Shown one piece after another: positions 8,047 to 15,688 of a stretch of 64,000 nt of DNA; within the stretch, counting starts at the first letter, position 1, and each line of letters begins with the position of its first letter. Location of the stretch: positions 310,001-374,000 of the forward strand of contig CAVWNW010000011.1 in assembly GCA_963756425.1 (NCBI GenBank), given 5' to 3'. This stretch comes from DASQUK01 sp963756425. Lineage in GTDB: Bacteria; Actinomycetota; Acidimicrobiia; Acidimicrobiales; VFJN01. The translations under genes and the position numbers were made by a program. The notes below the pieces were generated by a model, which saw only the letters and a list, made by a program, of their open reading frames with translations, searched no databases and was not told the DNA's origin.

Positions 8047-8535
8047 ATGGGCGGCGACGAATCAGAGCCGAGAGCGAGCCGGGGGGACAGTCTCGTCCTA
8101 ACATCGGGCCAGGCCCGCTTCGTGTCGTGGATGACCGACGTGTTGGTGTTCATCGTGGTCATCAACCTCTTTGTGCAGTACGCGCCAAGGGTCATCATCG
8201 AGTCGTTCACGACCTCGATTTTCACGGCGCTGCTGCTCAAACTCATGCTCGATTCCATCCTGGGGCTGGAGCACCGGGTCGCAGCGTGGTTCGGGGCACG
8301 TGAGGGGACGACTTGGAAGCTTCTCAGGATGGCCACGATGTTCTCGATCCTATTTTTGTCCAAGTTCGTGATTATCGAGGTCACTGATCTCATCTTCGGC
8401 GACCGGGTCAAGCTCGGTGGTTTTATCGAGGTCGTGGCGTTGGTCATCGCGATGATCGCGGCGCGTAGGGCGGTGACCCTGGTTTTCGATCGCCTGGGGC
8501 CACCTACCGCGGCTCGCGCAGCCAAAGCCCTTTGA
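8047..8535 (+). CDS. Membrane protein of unknown function, 162 aa
   Basis: The protein has a polar N-terminus of about 25 residues and then probably four transmembrane helices (around residues 29-47, 55-75, 98-117 and 124-145; for example DVLVFIVVINLFVQ and IEVVALVIAMIAA). No catalytic motif is seen. The start is supported by AGGGGGAA just upstream. It stands alone between two copies of the dispersed repeat. I do not recognise the family. Confidence 0.7.
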   Translation: MGGDESEPRASRGDSLVLTSGQARFVSWMTDVLVFIVVINLFVQYAPRVIIESFTTSIFTALLLKLMLDSILGLEHRVAAWFGAREGTTWKLLRMATMFSILFLSKFVIIEVTDLIFGDRVKLGGFIEVVALVIAMIAARRAVTLVFDRLGPPTAARAAKAL

Positions 8536-8562
8536 CTGCTTCACAGAAAGAGGTTGCTACCC

Positions 8563-8745
8563 ATGGCTGATTCCGGACAGTCAGAGGGACAGAGCACCGC
8601 GCCATATCTGCCGATCTCGCGCGCCTTGACAATACGCGGGCCCGCGCAGAACGGACGTGGACTGGCGCCGGGGACAAGGTCCTCTAGGACGGTCCGGGAG
8701 TTGGTTGGGGACCAGGTCTTATCGAGGCGACAGACGAAGCGGTGA
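8563..8745 (+). CDS. Doubtful small protein, 60 aa
   Basis: An ATG with AAAGAGG upstream opens MADSGQSEGQSTAPYLPIS and runs to TGA at 8743-8745. The frame passes through the dispersed repeat core (8609-8622) and ends inside a perfect stem-loop, so much of it is probably non-coding. Kept only because of its ribosome site and position 28 bp after the previous gene. Confidence 0.25.
   Translation: MADSGQSEGQSTAPYLPISRALTIRGPAQNGRGLAPGTRSSRTVRELVGDQVLSRRQTKR
8609..8622 (+). repeat. Dispersed repeat core
   Basis: An exact copy of TGCCGATCTCGCGC, preceded by CATATC as in the copy at 21151-21175. It lies 73 bp after the stop of the 8047-8535 gene. Confidence 0.5.
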
Positions 8746-8765
8746 CTCGCGCCACCGCTTCGTCT
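8732..8765. terminator. Strong stem-loop between convergent genes
   Basis: A perfect 13-bp stem (AGACGAAGCGGTG at 8732-8744 against 8753-8765) with an 8-base loop and no U-run. It lies between plus-strand genes ending at 8535/8745 and the minus-strand gene ending at 8812, so it could stop transcription from both sides. Confidence 0.6.
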
Positions 8766-8811
8766 CGCACTTCGGCGGGCCCGCGACGTGAACGTCTGGG
8801 CCCGCTTGATA

Positions 8812-9399
8812 TCAGGGCGTGCTCGTCGTCGGGCTTGTCCGGGCTTTGGTGCGGTGGTCACGCACGACCGCGCCGCCCTTGGGCTTGGTCCTGCGGTAGA
8901 CGGTCTGCGCCTCGTTGATCGCCAGCCGGCCGGCCACGTTGACCACGAGGAAGTTGCACTCGCCCTGCCACGATCCGTCGAGCAGGCTCTTCGACTGCTC
9001 GTAGATCCGCCGCTGGACGTCCTCGGACTGGGTGGCGAGCCGCTCGGTCGTCCACTGCTCGTCCCACTTCTCCTTGGCCTCGGTCTTGAACCATTCCTTC
9101 AGGGCGTCGACCAGGTCGCCCAAGATCTTGTTCATGAACGAGCCGTCGATGCTGACCTCGACCTGGTTGATCGTGACCTCTTGGCCGGCGAAGACGCCGA
9201 ACTCGTAGTGGTACTGGTCGTCGTCCCGCCACGCCAGGCAATGCGAGATCTGGCCTTTCACACGCTTGCCGCCCGCCCGGGTGGCACTGACCGATACCGG
9301 CTTGACGTTGAACTCATGTGAGCCGAACTTGATCTTCTTGGCCTCCGGCCCTTTCATGGCCGCCTGGACGGCCTTTTCGAAGGTGGCTGTATTAACCAT
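8812..9399 (-). CDS. Hypothetical soluble protein, 195 aa
   Basis: The start is well supported: AAGGAGA lies 8 bases before the ATG. The protein begins MVNTATFEKAVQAAMKGPEA and has a middle with alternating polar and hydrophobic residues suggesting beta strands (HEFNVKPVSVSATRAGGKRV; YHYEFGVFAGQEVTINQVEV), then a helical region (LVDALKEWFKTEAKEKWDEQ) and a basic, disordered C-terminus. No signal, membrane segment or catalytic motif is seen and I do not recognise a family. It is a lone transcription unit ending at the stem-loop at 8732-8765. Confidence 0.65.
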   Translation of the reverse strand: MVNTATFEKAVQAAMKGPEAKKIKFGSHEFNVKPVSVSATRAGGKRVKGQISHCLAWRDDDQYHYEFGVFAGQEVTINQVEVSIDGSFMNKILGDLVDALKEWFKTEAKEKWDEQWTTERLATQSEDVQRRIYEQSKSLLDGSWQGECNFLVVNVAGRLAINEAQTVYRRTKPKGGAVVRDHRTKARTSPTTSTP

Positions 9400-9752
9400 G
9401 TCGTGTTCTCCTTGGTTCCGCCGACCCCCGCCGTGGAGATCGCTTCACCTGTACCGGCGTGCCACGGGTGTGCCATCGCCTGGCACATGCCGCAGGCGGT
9501 TCGAGGCTATGCGACGTGCCGCCGCACCCGGCACAGCGCATCGTGACGCGGTGTAGGACCAACGGAAGGGCCGAGGTATTGGGATTTCCCATCTGTCGTC
9601 CGACCGGCATCCACAGCAGCGTGTCGAACGTCATAGCTGGTGTGTGTCAGACGACGCTGTGCGGAGGTGTCAGAGGACACATCCTGGATTCGATGGGCAG
9701 TGACTAAGCGGTGACACTCTGGCGCCACCCGGATGAATCCGCGGGAGGGCTT
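9400..9752. other. 353-bp divergent intergenic region
   Basis: The region between the hypothetical gene (minus) and the lipoprotein gene (plus). It must carry both promoters, but I see no clear operator, repeat or gene in it. Confidence 0.4.
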
Positions 9753-10616
9753 ATGAGACATCAGACGAACTGCGGAGGGTCGGAGGAGTCCTGGTTTTGG
9801 CCTCGGTCGCGCGCCTTTGCCGTCATGTTCGTTGCAGCCGGCCTGGTTGGCATGCTCGCCGGATGCGGAAGCGGGGCGGTCGAGGGACCCGACGACGAGG
9901 CGGCGAGCGAAGATGCTGGGGGCGGCAATGGCGGCAGCGGAGGCGGCAACACCGGTGGCAACGGCGACGGGGGCGGTACCACCGGGGGCAACGGTCGCGG
10001 CAACGGCGGGGGAACCGACAACGGCGGCAGCGGAGGCGGCGACGAGTTCTCGTGGAACCTTCCTGGCGGTGACCTAAGCACCGATCAGATCGGCGAAGCA
10101 TTCAACCGCCTGCAGGCGGGCAAATGCACGCGCGAAGAGGTAGAGAACGACGGAGAAAGCGCCGAGGAGTGGCTCGACTTTCAAGAGCCACGCCCCGGAC
10201 CGACGGACGTGCGTCGCTGGATCTTTATGGAAGCCGGTCAGGATGAGCTCTACGAGGCCGCTATCGCTGCTTGCAAGGGCGACCTGGATAACGCGCAAAC
10301 GCACCTCGAGATGGCGAGTGTCGGCTCTCACCCGGGCGATTGCCGCCTTTACCAAGCAATCAGGAGTGTGCTCGAGCAGCGGCCGCAAGGGTCGATCGAG
10401 TGCCCCGATCCTCCAGCCGAATCAGGGACGTCGAGCACCGAGTCCACAACATCCACCGAGTCCGACGACTCAAACACCGAGTCCACAACATCCACCGAGT
10501 CCGACGACTCAAGCACCGAGTCAACTGCCTCGTCGACCAGCTCACCGGCGTCGACTGACGCCGGTGAAAGTGGCTCCAGCTCGAACGTCGGAGGTGAAAC
10601 GGATACCGCGGGCTGA
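9753..10616 (+). CDS. Gly-rich, Ser/Thr-repeat lipoprotein, 287 aa
   Basis: A lipoprotein signal is clear: FAVMFVAAGLVGMLAGC, with the lipobox Cys at about residue 38. The ATG at 9753 was chosen because GGGAGGG lies 4 bases upstream; the open frame extends to 9711. After the Cys comes an acidic linker, about 50 residues rich in Gly and Asn (GGGNGGSGGGNTGGNGDGGG), a folded-looking core of about 110 residues with two Cys (AGKCTREE; AACKGDLDNA) and a third (GDCRLY), then a Ser/Thr/Glu tail with two copies of a 13-residue repeat. It should sit on the outer face of the membrane. The next gene starts one base after its stop, so the two proteins probably act together. Confidence 0.75.
   Translation: MRHQTNCGGSEESWFWPRSRAFAVMFVAAGLVGMLAGCGSGAVEGPDDEAASEDAGGGNGGSGGGNTGGNGDGGGTTGGNGRGNGGGTDNGGSGGGDEFSWNLPGGDLSTDQIGEAFNRLQAGKCTREEVENDGESAEEWLDFQEPRPGPTDVRRWIFMEAGQDELYEAAIAACKGDLDNAQTHLEMASVGSHPGDCRLYQAIRSVLEQRPQGSIECPDPPAESGTSSTESTTSTESDDSNTESTTSTESDDSSTESTASSTSSPASTDAGESGSSSNVGGETDTAG
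10442..10519 (+). repeat. Two tandem 39-bp units inside the lipoprotein gene
   Basis: Units at 10442-10480 and 10481-10519 differ at one base (A/G near the end). Each encodes 13 residues of the pattern STTSTESDDSNTE. The phase-keeping length means copy number can change without breaking the frame. Confidence 0.85.
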
Positions 10617-10617
10617 C

Positions 10618-11655
10618 GTGGAGGCAACCGAGCAGACGGGTCCAGCGGCGCCGACCGAACCGCGATTTCCGTTCGGGCTCGAAGACGTCGCGGCCAGCCC
10701 TCGCAGTGAGCCCGCGACGACGGCAACAGGAGCCGGTCCCGCGGAGACGGCGACGGCCGCGGCGGCGCCGGCCGCCGGTACGGGTGACGTACTGAAGGAG
10801 GCGCTGCGACCCGCTCTCAGCTTCCTTGCCAACGTCACGGTCGTGACCGCCTTGCTCGTCTATTTCGGCTGGCGGCGAGCCGAAACCCAGGCCGACCGAC
10901 TGGGCATCGACGAGAGCATCCTGGGGATGTCGACGCGCGAGTACGTGCTCCGAAGCGTTGGCCCAGTCCTGACGCTTCTCGTGGCTATCGGCGTCGGCGG
11001 GCTGATCTGGCTCTCGATCGAGCGACGCCTGACACCAATGTTGCAGACCCGAGAACCGGCTCTGCCCGAGGTTGACCGAACTCGTGCCCGAGTCGCCAGA
11101 CTCGTCGTGCGTCTGCTCGGCTTCGCGTGGCTGATACTGCCCGCCGCCGTCTTCATGATGGGCTACGTCTGGCCGGCGCCGGCCTTCGTCCTCTTCCCGG
11201 CGAGCATCGGGGTGGGCGTACTGCTCTGGCTCTACGCGACAAACCTGCGACACCCCGACGGCGGCTCCGGGCGCCGCCAGGCCGGGCAGAGACCCTTGGC
11301 CGTCGTCTTCGTCGGTGTGTTGGTTCTCGTCTGTGTGTTCTGGACCGCCTCCAACTACGCCGAGGTACTAGGACGCCAGCTCGCGGACGACTTCGGCACC
11401 GATATCGGCGGCCTACCGGGAGTTGCCGTGTACAGCGAAAGCCGACTCCACCTTGACGGTCCCGGCGTCGACGAAACCGAGCTCTCCGAGGAGGGCACCG
11501 TGCGCTACCGATACCGTGGTCTACGGCTGCTCGAGCACACGGGGGGCAAGTTCTTCCTCGTGTCCGACGGATGGACCACCGAGTACGGCGTGGTCTTCGT
11601 CCTGCGTGACGACGACCAGTCGGTACGACTCGACTTCGTCCGCGACCGACGCTGA
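10618..11655 (+). CDS. Multi-spanning membrane protein paired with the lipoprotein, 345 aa
   Basis: The GTG at 10618 lies one base past the lipoprotein stop and is preferred over the longer open frame, which overlaps the lipoprotein. The N-terminal 55 residues are Ala/Thr/Pro-rich and disordered. Five hydrophobic segments follow at about residues 66-86, 112-132, 160-183, 185-203 and 222-241, then a soluble C-terminal domain of about 100 residues (LPGVAVYSESRLHLDGP; HTGGKFFLVSDGW). No enzyme motif is recognised. The C-terminal domain may be a sensor or a partner for the lipoprotein; this is inference from operon structure only. Confidence 0.7.
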   Translation: MEATEQTGPAAPTEPRFPFGLEDVAASPRSEPATTATGAGPAETATAAAAPAAGTGDVLKEALRPALSFLANVTVVTALLVYFGWRRAETQADRLGIDESILGMSTREYVLRSVGPVLTLLVAIGVGGLIWLSIERRLTPMLQTREPALPEVDRTRARVARLVVRLLGFAWLILPAAVFMMGYVWPAPAFVLFPASIGVGVLLWLYATNLRHPDGGSGRRQAGQRPLAVVFVGVLVLVCVFWTASNYAEVLGRQLADDFGTDIGGLPGVAVYSESRLHLDGPGVDETELSEEGTVRYRYRGLRLLEHTGGKFFLVSDGWTTEYGVVFVLRDDDQSVRLDFVRDRR

Positions 11656-11862
11656 CCAGCGAACCAACTGCAATGCCATAACCGAAGCGCAGATCTGAAC
11701 ATCACGTCCTCGGGGAAGGACGATCGGCGGAATCCGCAACGTGGCGACCGCGTCCGCAAGAGCGGTTCTACGGGGGACCCGATCCGCGGCCGACAACTGG
11801 GGGGCGAGGCTACGATCGACGCGGCGGCTTGCCCGGCCCGAGGGTCGGGGCAAGGGGTGGCG

Positions 11863-12175
11863 ATGGAGTTTCGGATCCTTGGCTCGTTCGAGGTCCTCGG
11901 CACGGACGGGGCCCTCGACCTGCGCGGTGCTAAGCGCCGGGGTCTGTTGGCGTGCCTGGTGGTCCATGCTGGCCAGCCGATAAGCACCGATCGGCTGGTC
12001 GAGGAGCTGTGGGATGACGGCTCCGACGGTGCCGCGCGAACGGTGCAGACCTACGTATCCCAGCTGCGCAAGCTGTTCCTCACCGAGCCGCCGAAGCTGG
12101 AGACTCGGCCAGGGGGCTATGTGCTCGAGGTGGACCCCGGCAACATTGACGCCTACCGCTTCGAGCAAGGACTCG
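11863..12175 (+). pseudogene. N-terminal fragment of a SARP/AfsR-type regulator
   Basis: MEFRILGSFEVLGTDGALDL, then GAKRRGLLACLVVHAGQPIS and RTVQTYVSQLRKLF are the winged-helix DNA-binding domain of SARP activators, and LETRPGGYVLEVDPGNIDAY is the usual entry to the bacterial transcriptional activation domain. The similarity stops at about EQGL (12172), and the frame then runs on antisense to the SRAP pseudogene. A full protein would be 250 residues or more. The stump keeps the DNA-binding domain, so it might still bind DNA if stable, but I treat it as truncated by rearrangement. AGGGG precedes the ATG. Confidence 0.75.
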
Positions 12176-12250
12176 TCGTAGGGCAACGCCATTGCACCTC
12201 GGGTCGACAGGGCTGCGGCCTCCTGGCCTCACCCCGGGGACACGAGGTCC

Positions 12251-12775
12251 TTACGGATCCACGAGCTGGTCCGGGCCAGCCTCGGCGACGAGCTCTGGCC
12301 CATCGTTGCCCACGCTGTTCACCGCCGTGGACACGGGCATGGCCACCAGACGGTCGGCAGGGGCAGGGACGAGCAGTTTGGCAATGGCTTCGTGTCGTCG
12401 TTGGTGGGATCGAGCCAGGCGTCCCACGCCGACGGTGGCAGGATCACGGGCATCCGGTCGTGAATCGGCTTCATGGTCTCGTTCGGGTCTGTGGTGATGA
12501 TCGTGACGGTCCGCAGCGGCTCACCCTTGCGTTCCAGGCCTCGCCACTCGTCCCAAAGTCCGGCGAGCGCGATCGGTTCCCGGTCGCGGCGTTCGAGGTA
12601 GTACGGCTGCTCGCGCTTCCCGCCTGGCAGCTCTTCCACTCGTTGAACCCGTCCTTCGCCCACGCCGGCACGAAACCCCAGCGCGCCAGGTCGACTTTGC
12701 GGGCTTCGCCGTCGTCGAGGACGACGTATACGTCCGAGGTGGGCGTGACGTTGTAGGAGGCGTTTTGGACCGGTA
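12251..12775 (-). pseudogene. Decayed SRAP (YedK/HMCES) peptidase-like gene
   Basis: The pieces match SRAP proteins, which crosslink to abasic sites in single-stranded DNA: ASYNVTPTSDVYVVLDDGEA, DLARWGFVPAWAKD, GFNEWK, KREQPYYLERRDREPIALAG, RDRMPVILPPSAWDAWL and, in another frame, DRLVAMPVSTAVNSVGNDGP to a TAA at 12253-12251. The conserved block between WAKD and GFNEWK is deleted, one-base losses lie near 12635 and near 12385, and the N-terminal catalytic Cys (MCGR) is absent. It cannot be functional. Its intact form would be about 220-240 residues. Confidence 0.8.
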
Positions 12776-12896
12776 GTTGCGGTGTCCCTCGGTGCCTCTC
12801 GCCGGCGCTCGACGCCGCATGGTTGATGGCTGCGGGCCGGGATGGCTTCCGGCGTTTGAGTGGTCGGCCTGTCGCTGTCGTCGTTTGCGTGCGAGG

Positions 12897-13496
12897 TTAG
12901 TGGCAGTCGGAGGCGCAACGGCGATCGTCGGGCTGGTAGGAGCGGATCGCCCCAGTGCTGTCGGTGTGCACGGCGCAGCAGGTGGTGAGGAGGTCTCGGA
13001 GTTGGTGGCGGCCACGCTGGACGCGTGATTTCATGCCCGACCGCGAGATGCCGGTCGCGGCGGCGGCCTGTTGGTGGGTTTCGCCGTGGAGATCGACGCG
13101 GGTGAGGGCGTCCCGGTAGATGGGTGGGAGCTGCTCGACGATGGGTTGGAGGCAGCGTGCCAGCTCGCGGGTGGCGTCGTTGGGTCCGCTGTCACCGACC
13201 TCCGGTTCGGTCCAGGGCTCGTCGTCGTTGAGCAGTGGCTGGTGTCGCCGTCGCAGGCGATAGTGGTCGATCACGGCGTTGCGGGCCGCCCGGTAGAGCC
13301 AGCCGGTCGGGTTATCGACGGTGTCAAGAGCTCCTCCTGCCAGGCAGCGGGTGAGCACGTCTTGGGTGATGTCGTCGGCGATGTAAGGGTTATCGACCCG
13401 TCTGGCGATGAATGCTCGCAGCCGCGCTGTGGTCTCGGCCCAGCCGGCGTCGAGACCAGGGTTCGGTCGGGTTCGGGGTGGGGCGGGCGCGTCCAT
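12897..13496 (-). CDS. ECF sigma factor, SigZ-like, Cys-rich tail
   Basis: The protein has 199 residues. Region 2 is visible as RLRAFIARRVDNPYIADDIT followed by QDVLTRC and GWLYRAARNAVIDHYRLRRR (about residues 25-83); region 4 as EQLPPIYRDALTRVDLHGET and QQAAAATGISRSGMKSRVQR (about 122-160). The C-terminus carries CCAVHTDSTGAIRSY...RRCASDCH, with four Cys and a His, as in SigZ-type sigma factors, and could bind a metal or metalloid. No anti-sigma gene is adjacent. It is divergent from the ArsI/CadI-like gene, a possible target. The ATG at 13496 has GGGAGA upstream. Confidence 0.85.
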   Translation of the reverse strand: MDAPAPPRTRPNPGLDAGWAETTARLRAFIARRVDNPYIADDITQDVLTRCLAGGALDTVDNPTGWLYRAARNAVIDHYRLRRRHQPLLNDDEPWTEPEVGDSGPNDATRELARCLQPIVEQLPPIYRDALTRVDLHGETHQQAAAATGISRSGMKSRVQRGRHQLRDLLTTCCAVHTDSTGAIRSYQPDDRRCASDCH

Positions 13497-13664
13497 GGGT
13501 CATCTCCCAGTGTCGACAGTACTGACGAACGACCTCGCCCGGGGACGCAACCGCGACGAGGTTGCGTCCATTCGGCGCTCTGAACGTCTTTAGTGAGCGA
13601 CACCGTGATGTCGGCCCACTGCCTGACGGCGACGACGATCCCAGCGACCGTTGAGGAGACGATG

Positions 13665-14126
13665 ATGACCACGAGCAGAGTGCAGCTCGCCCTGAATGTG
13701 ACCGACTTGGAGGAGGCGACCCGGTTCTATCGCGACTTCTTCGGGGTTGAGCCGGCCAAGCGGCGGGCGGGCTACGCAAACTTCGCGATCGCCGACCCGC
13801 CGCTGAAGCTGGTGTTGTTCGAGAACCCCACCGCCGCCTCGGCGCTGAACCATCTCGGCGTCGAGGCTGCCTCCACCGACGACGTGGCCGCCGCTGCGGC
13901 CCGCTTCGCCGCCGCCGGTTTGGCGACCACGATGCCCAGTGAGGAGCGTTGCTGCCACGCCATGCAGGACAAGGTGTGGGTCAAGGCACCCGACGTTCCC
14001 CACGGCGGCTGGGAGTTCTACACCGTGCTCGCCGACGACCCCGAGCCGGGCGCCGGCGACGACACCGTCGGATGCTGCAACAGCGACCCGGCGGCGAGCG
14101 CCGGCGCCTGCTGCGTGACGATGTGA
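13665..14126 (+). CDS. arsI: ArsI/CadI-type glyoxalase-fold metalloenzyme
   Basis: A 153-residue vicinal-oxygen-chelate protein of the ArsI (organoarsenical C-As lyase) and CadI family. It opens RVQLALNVTDLEEATRFYRD. From ATG 13665, Gln7, His63 and Glu117 match the family's metal ligands, and the paired Cys96-Cys97 in EERCCHAMQDKVWV match its arsenical-binding pair. The C-terminus adds another CC pair (DTVGCCN; GACCVTM). GAGGAG lies 6 bases before this ATG; an ATG three bases earlier is the alternative start. It would split methylarsenite-type compounds or bind heavy metals in the cytoplasm. No arsR or arsenite pump is in the window; the only likely regulator is the divergent sigma factor. 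Confidence 0.85.
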   Translation: MTTSRVQLALNVTDLEEATRFYRDFFGVEPAKRRAGYANFAIADPPLKLVLFENPTAASALNHLGVEAASTDDVAAAAARFAAAGLATTMPSEERCCHAMQDKVWVKAPDVPHGGWEFYTVLADDPEPGAGDDTVGCCNSDPAASAGACCVTM

Positions 14127-14140
14127 GCCCAGATCCGCCA

Positions 14141-14329
14141 ATGAGCGGAAGCCGGCTCCCTGGACGTCGACTCCCCGAGGTACAGCCGCGGCTCCGGGTG
14201 GATCGGGTTGTCGATGCGGCCGGACTGCGGGACTGGGAGCACGTCGTCGCCTACGGCTTCCCGCTCGAGGACCTGCAGGGTCGGGCCCTGGACTACCGGG
14301 TGAGGTCTGGACGACCGCCGGCGCCCTGA
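14141..14329 (+). CDS. Small hypothetical protein or GNAT-like fragment, 62 aa
   Basis: The frame MSGSRLPGRRLPEVQPRLRV then DRVVDAAGLRDWEHVVAYGF resembles the N-terminal region of some GNAT acetyltransferases (VxDxxGLxxWxxVxxxGF), but the rest of such a domain is missing. No clear ribosome site. It follows the ArsI gene by 14 bp. Likely a fragment. Confidence 0.35.
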   Translation: MSGSRLPGRRLPEVQPRLRVDRVVDAAGLRDWEHVVAYGFPLEDLQGRALDYRVRSGRPPAP

Positions 14330-14434
14330 CATGTGCCAGGAGATGGCACGGGCATGTCACGCCTCAGCAGCATCCCCTCAAGCACGGCCGGCGGCGCCCA
14401 CAGCTTCCGGTCGGTCAAATAGCGGAAGGCAACC

Positions 14435-15583
14435 ATGACTACCCAAGTGAGTGAAACGAACACGTGCCTCGAGGCGGTGCGCACGTTGTCGCCCGCCATC
14501 TTGGCTCACGGCGAAGAGATCGAGCGCGGTCGGCGGGTGCCGCCGGACCTGGTTGAGGAGCTGACGGCGGCGGGCTGCTTCCGGATGCTGGTGCCCCGTA
14601 GCCACGGCGGGGCAGAGCTCGACGTGCCCGCGGAGATGCGAGTGATCGAAGAGCTGGCCCGGGCCGATGGCTCGGTCGGGTGGACGGTGATGATCGGACG
14701 CTCGGCGCCGGTGTTCTTCGGGAAGCTGCCGCGCGACACCTTCGACGCCCTGTACGCCGCGGGTCCCGACGTCATCCTCGCCGGCACTGTCAACCCGACC
14801 GGCCTGGCCACCCCGGTCGACGGCGGGTTCCGGGTCACCGGCCAGTGGTCGTTCGCCAGCGGCTGCCAGCACTGCCACTGGTTCATCGCCCACTGCATCG
14901 TGGACGACGGCCGCCAGCCACCGATACGCATGATGGTGCTGCCCCCCGCCGACGTCGAGATCAAGGACACCTGGTCGGTGTCGGGCCTGTGCGGCACCGG
15001 CAGCCACGACTTCGTCGTCAACGACGCCTTCGTACCGGCCGAACGCAGCTTCGTGCTCTGGGACGAGCCGTGCCTCGATGTCCCGCTTCTGCGCATACCG
15101 GAGCTGTCGCTCGCCTCGCTCTCCGTCGGTGCCGTGGCGGTCGGCATCGCCCACGGCGCTCTGGGCGAGGTCACCGACCTGGCCACCGGGAAGTTGCCCC
15201 TGTTCAGCGACGGGACGTTGGCGTCGAACCCGCTGTTCCAGCATCAGCTCGCCGCCGCCGACGCCCAGCTGCGGGGCGCCCGCACCCTGCTGTACGCCGA
15301 CGCCGAGGCGGCGTGGGCGACGGCCGTGGCCGGCACGTCGTTCACCCCCGACCACCGTGCCCGGATCCGGGCCACGGCCACGTGGGTGACCACGACGGCC
15401 GCGTCGGTGGTCGACATGGCTTACACCGCCGGCGGCGGAAGTTCGATCTACTCCAGCAGCCCACTCCAGCGCCGCCTTCGCGACATCCACGCCCTGACCC
15501 AGCACTTCGCGGTCAAGCTCGACACCTTCACCAAGGCGGGCGCGGTGCTGGCCGGCCAGGACGTCGACCTCACCTTCCTGTGA
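14435..15583 (+). CDS. Acyl-CoA-dehydrogenase-like flavin monooxygenase
   Basis: A 382-residue acyl-CoA dehydrogenase-fold protein of the flavin-dependent monooxygenase (HsaA/DszC-like) branch. Signs are VPPDLVEELTAAGCFRMLVP (about 36-55), GGAELDVPAEMRVIEELARA, ADGSVGWTVMIG, GGFRVTGQWSFASGCQHCHW (flavin and substrate region) and the C-terminal four-helix domain (RIRATATWVTTTAASVVDMA; SSSPLQRRLRDIHALTQHFA). It would use reduced flavin from a separate reductase to oxygenate or oxidise an aromatic or similar substrate. No reductase gene is next to it; the alpha/beta hydrolase 105 bp downstream may act in the same pathway. Confidence 0.8.
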   Translation: MTTQVSETNTCLEAVRTLSPAILAHGEEIERGRRVPPDLVEELTAAGCFRMLVPRSHGGAELDVPAEMRVIEELARADGSVGWTVMIGRSAPVFFGKLPRDTFDALYAAGPDVILAGTVNPTGLATPVDGGFRVTGQWSFASGCQHCHWFIAHCIVDDGRQPPIRMMVLPPADVEIKDTWSVSGLCGTGSHDFVVNDAFVPAERSFVLWDEPCLDVPLLRIPELSLASLSVGAVAVGIAHGALGEVTDLATGKLPLFSDGTLASNPLFQHQLAAADAQLRGARTLLYADAEAAWATAVAGTSFTPDHRARIRATATWVTTTAASVVDMAYTAGGGSSIYSSSPLQRRLRDIHALTQHFAVKLDTFTKAGAVLAGQDVDLTFL

Positions 15584-15688
15584 CGAGGCGTAGAAGGAAA
15601 CGGTGAACCGGCGCTTCCCACTTTCAGGGGATCGAGCTCGTCGTCCCCACCCGAACTCGACAAATCCTGGAAACGCCAAGGAGCGCAA

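Noticed and set aside
10442..10519. The 39-bp tandem repeat as a minisatellite outside genes
   Set aside because: It is in frame inside the lipoprotein and encodes a Ser/Thr repeat, so it belongs to the protein.
12192..12497. Plus-strand frame after the truncated SARP
   Set aside because: It is the antisense of the SRAP pseudogene C-terminus.
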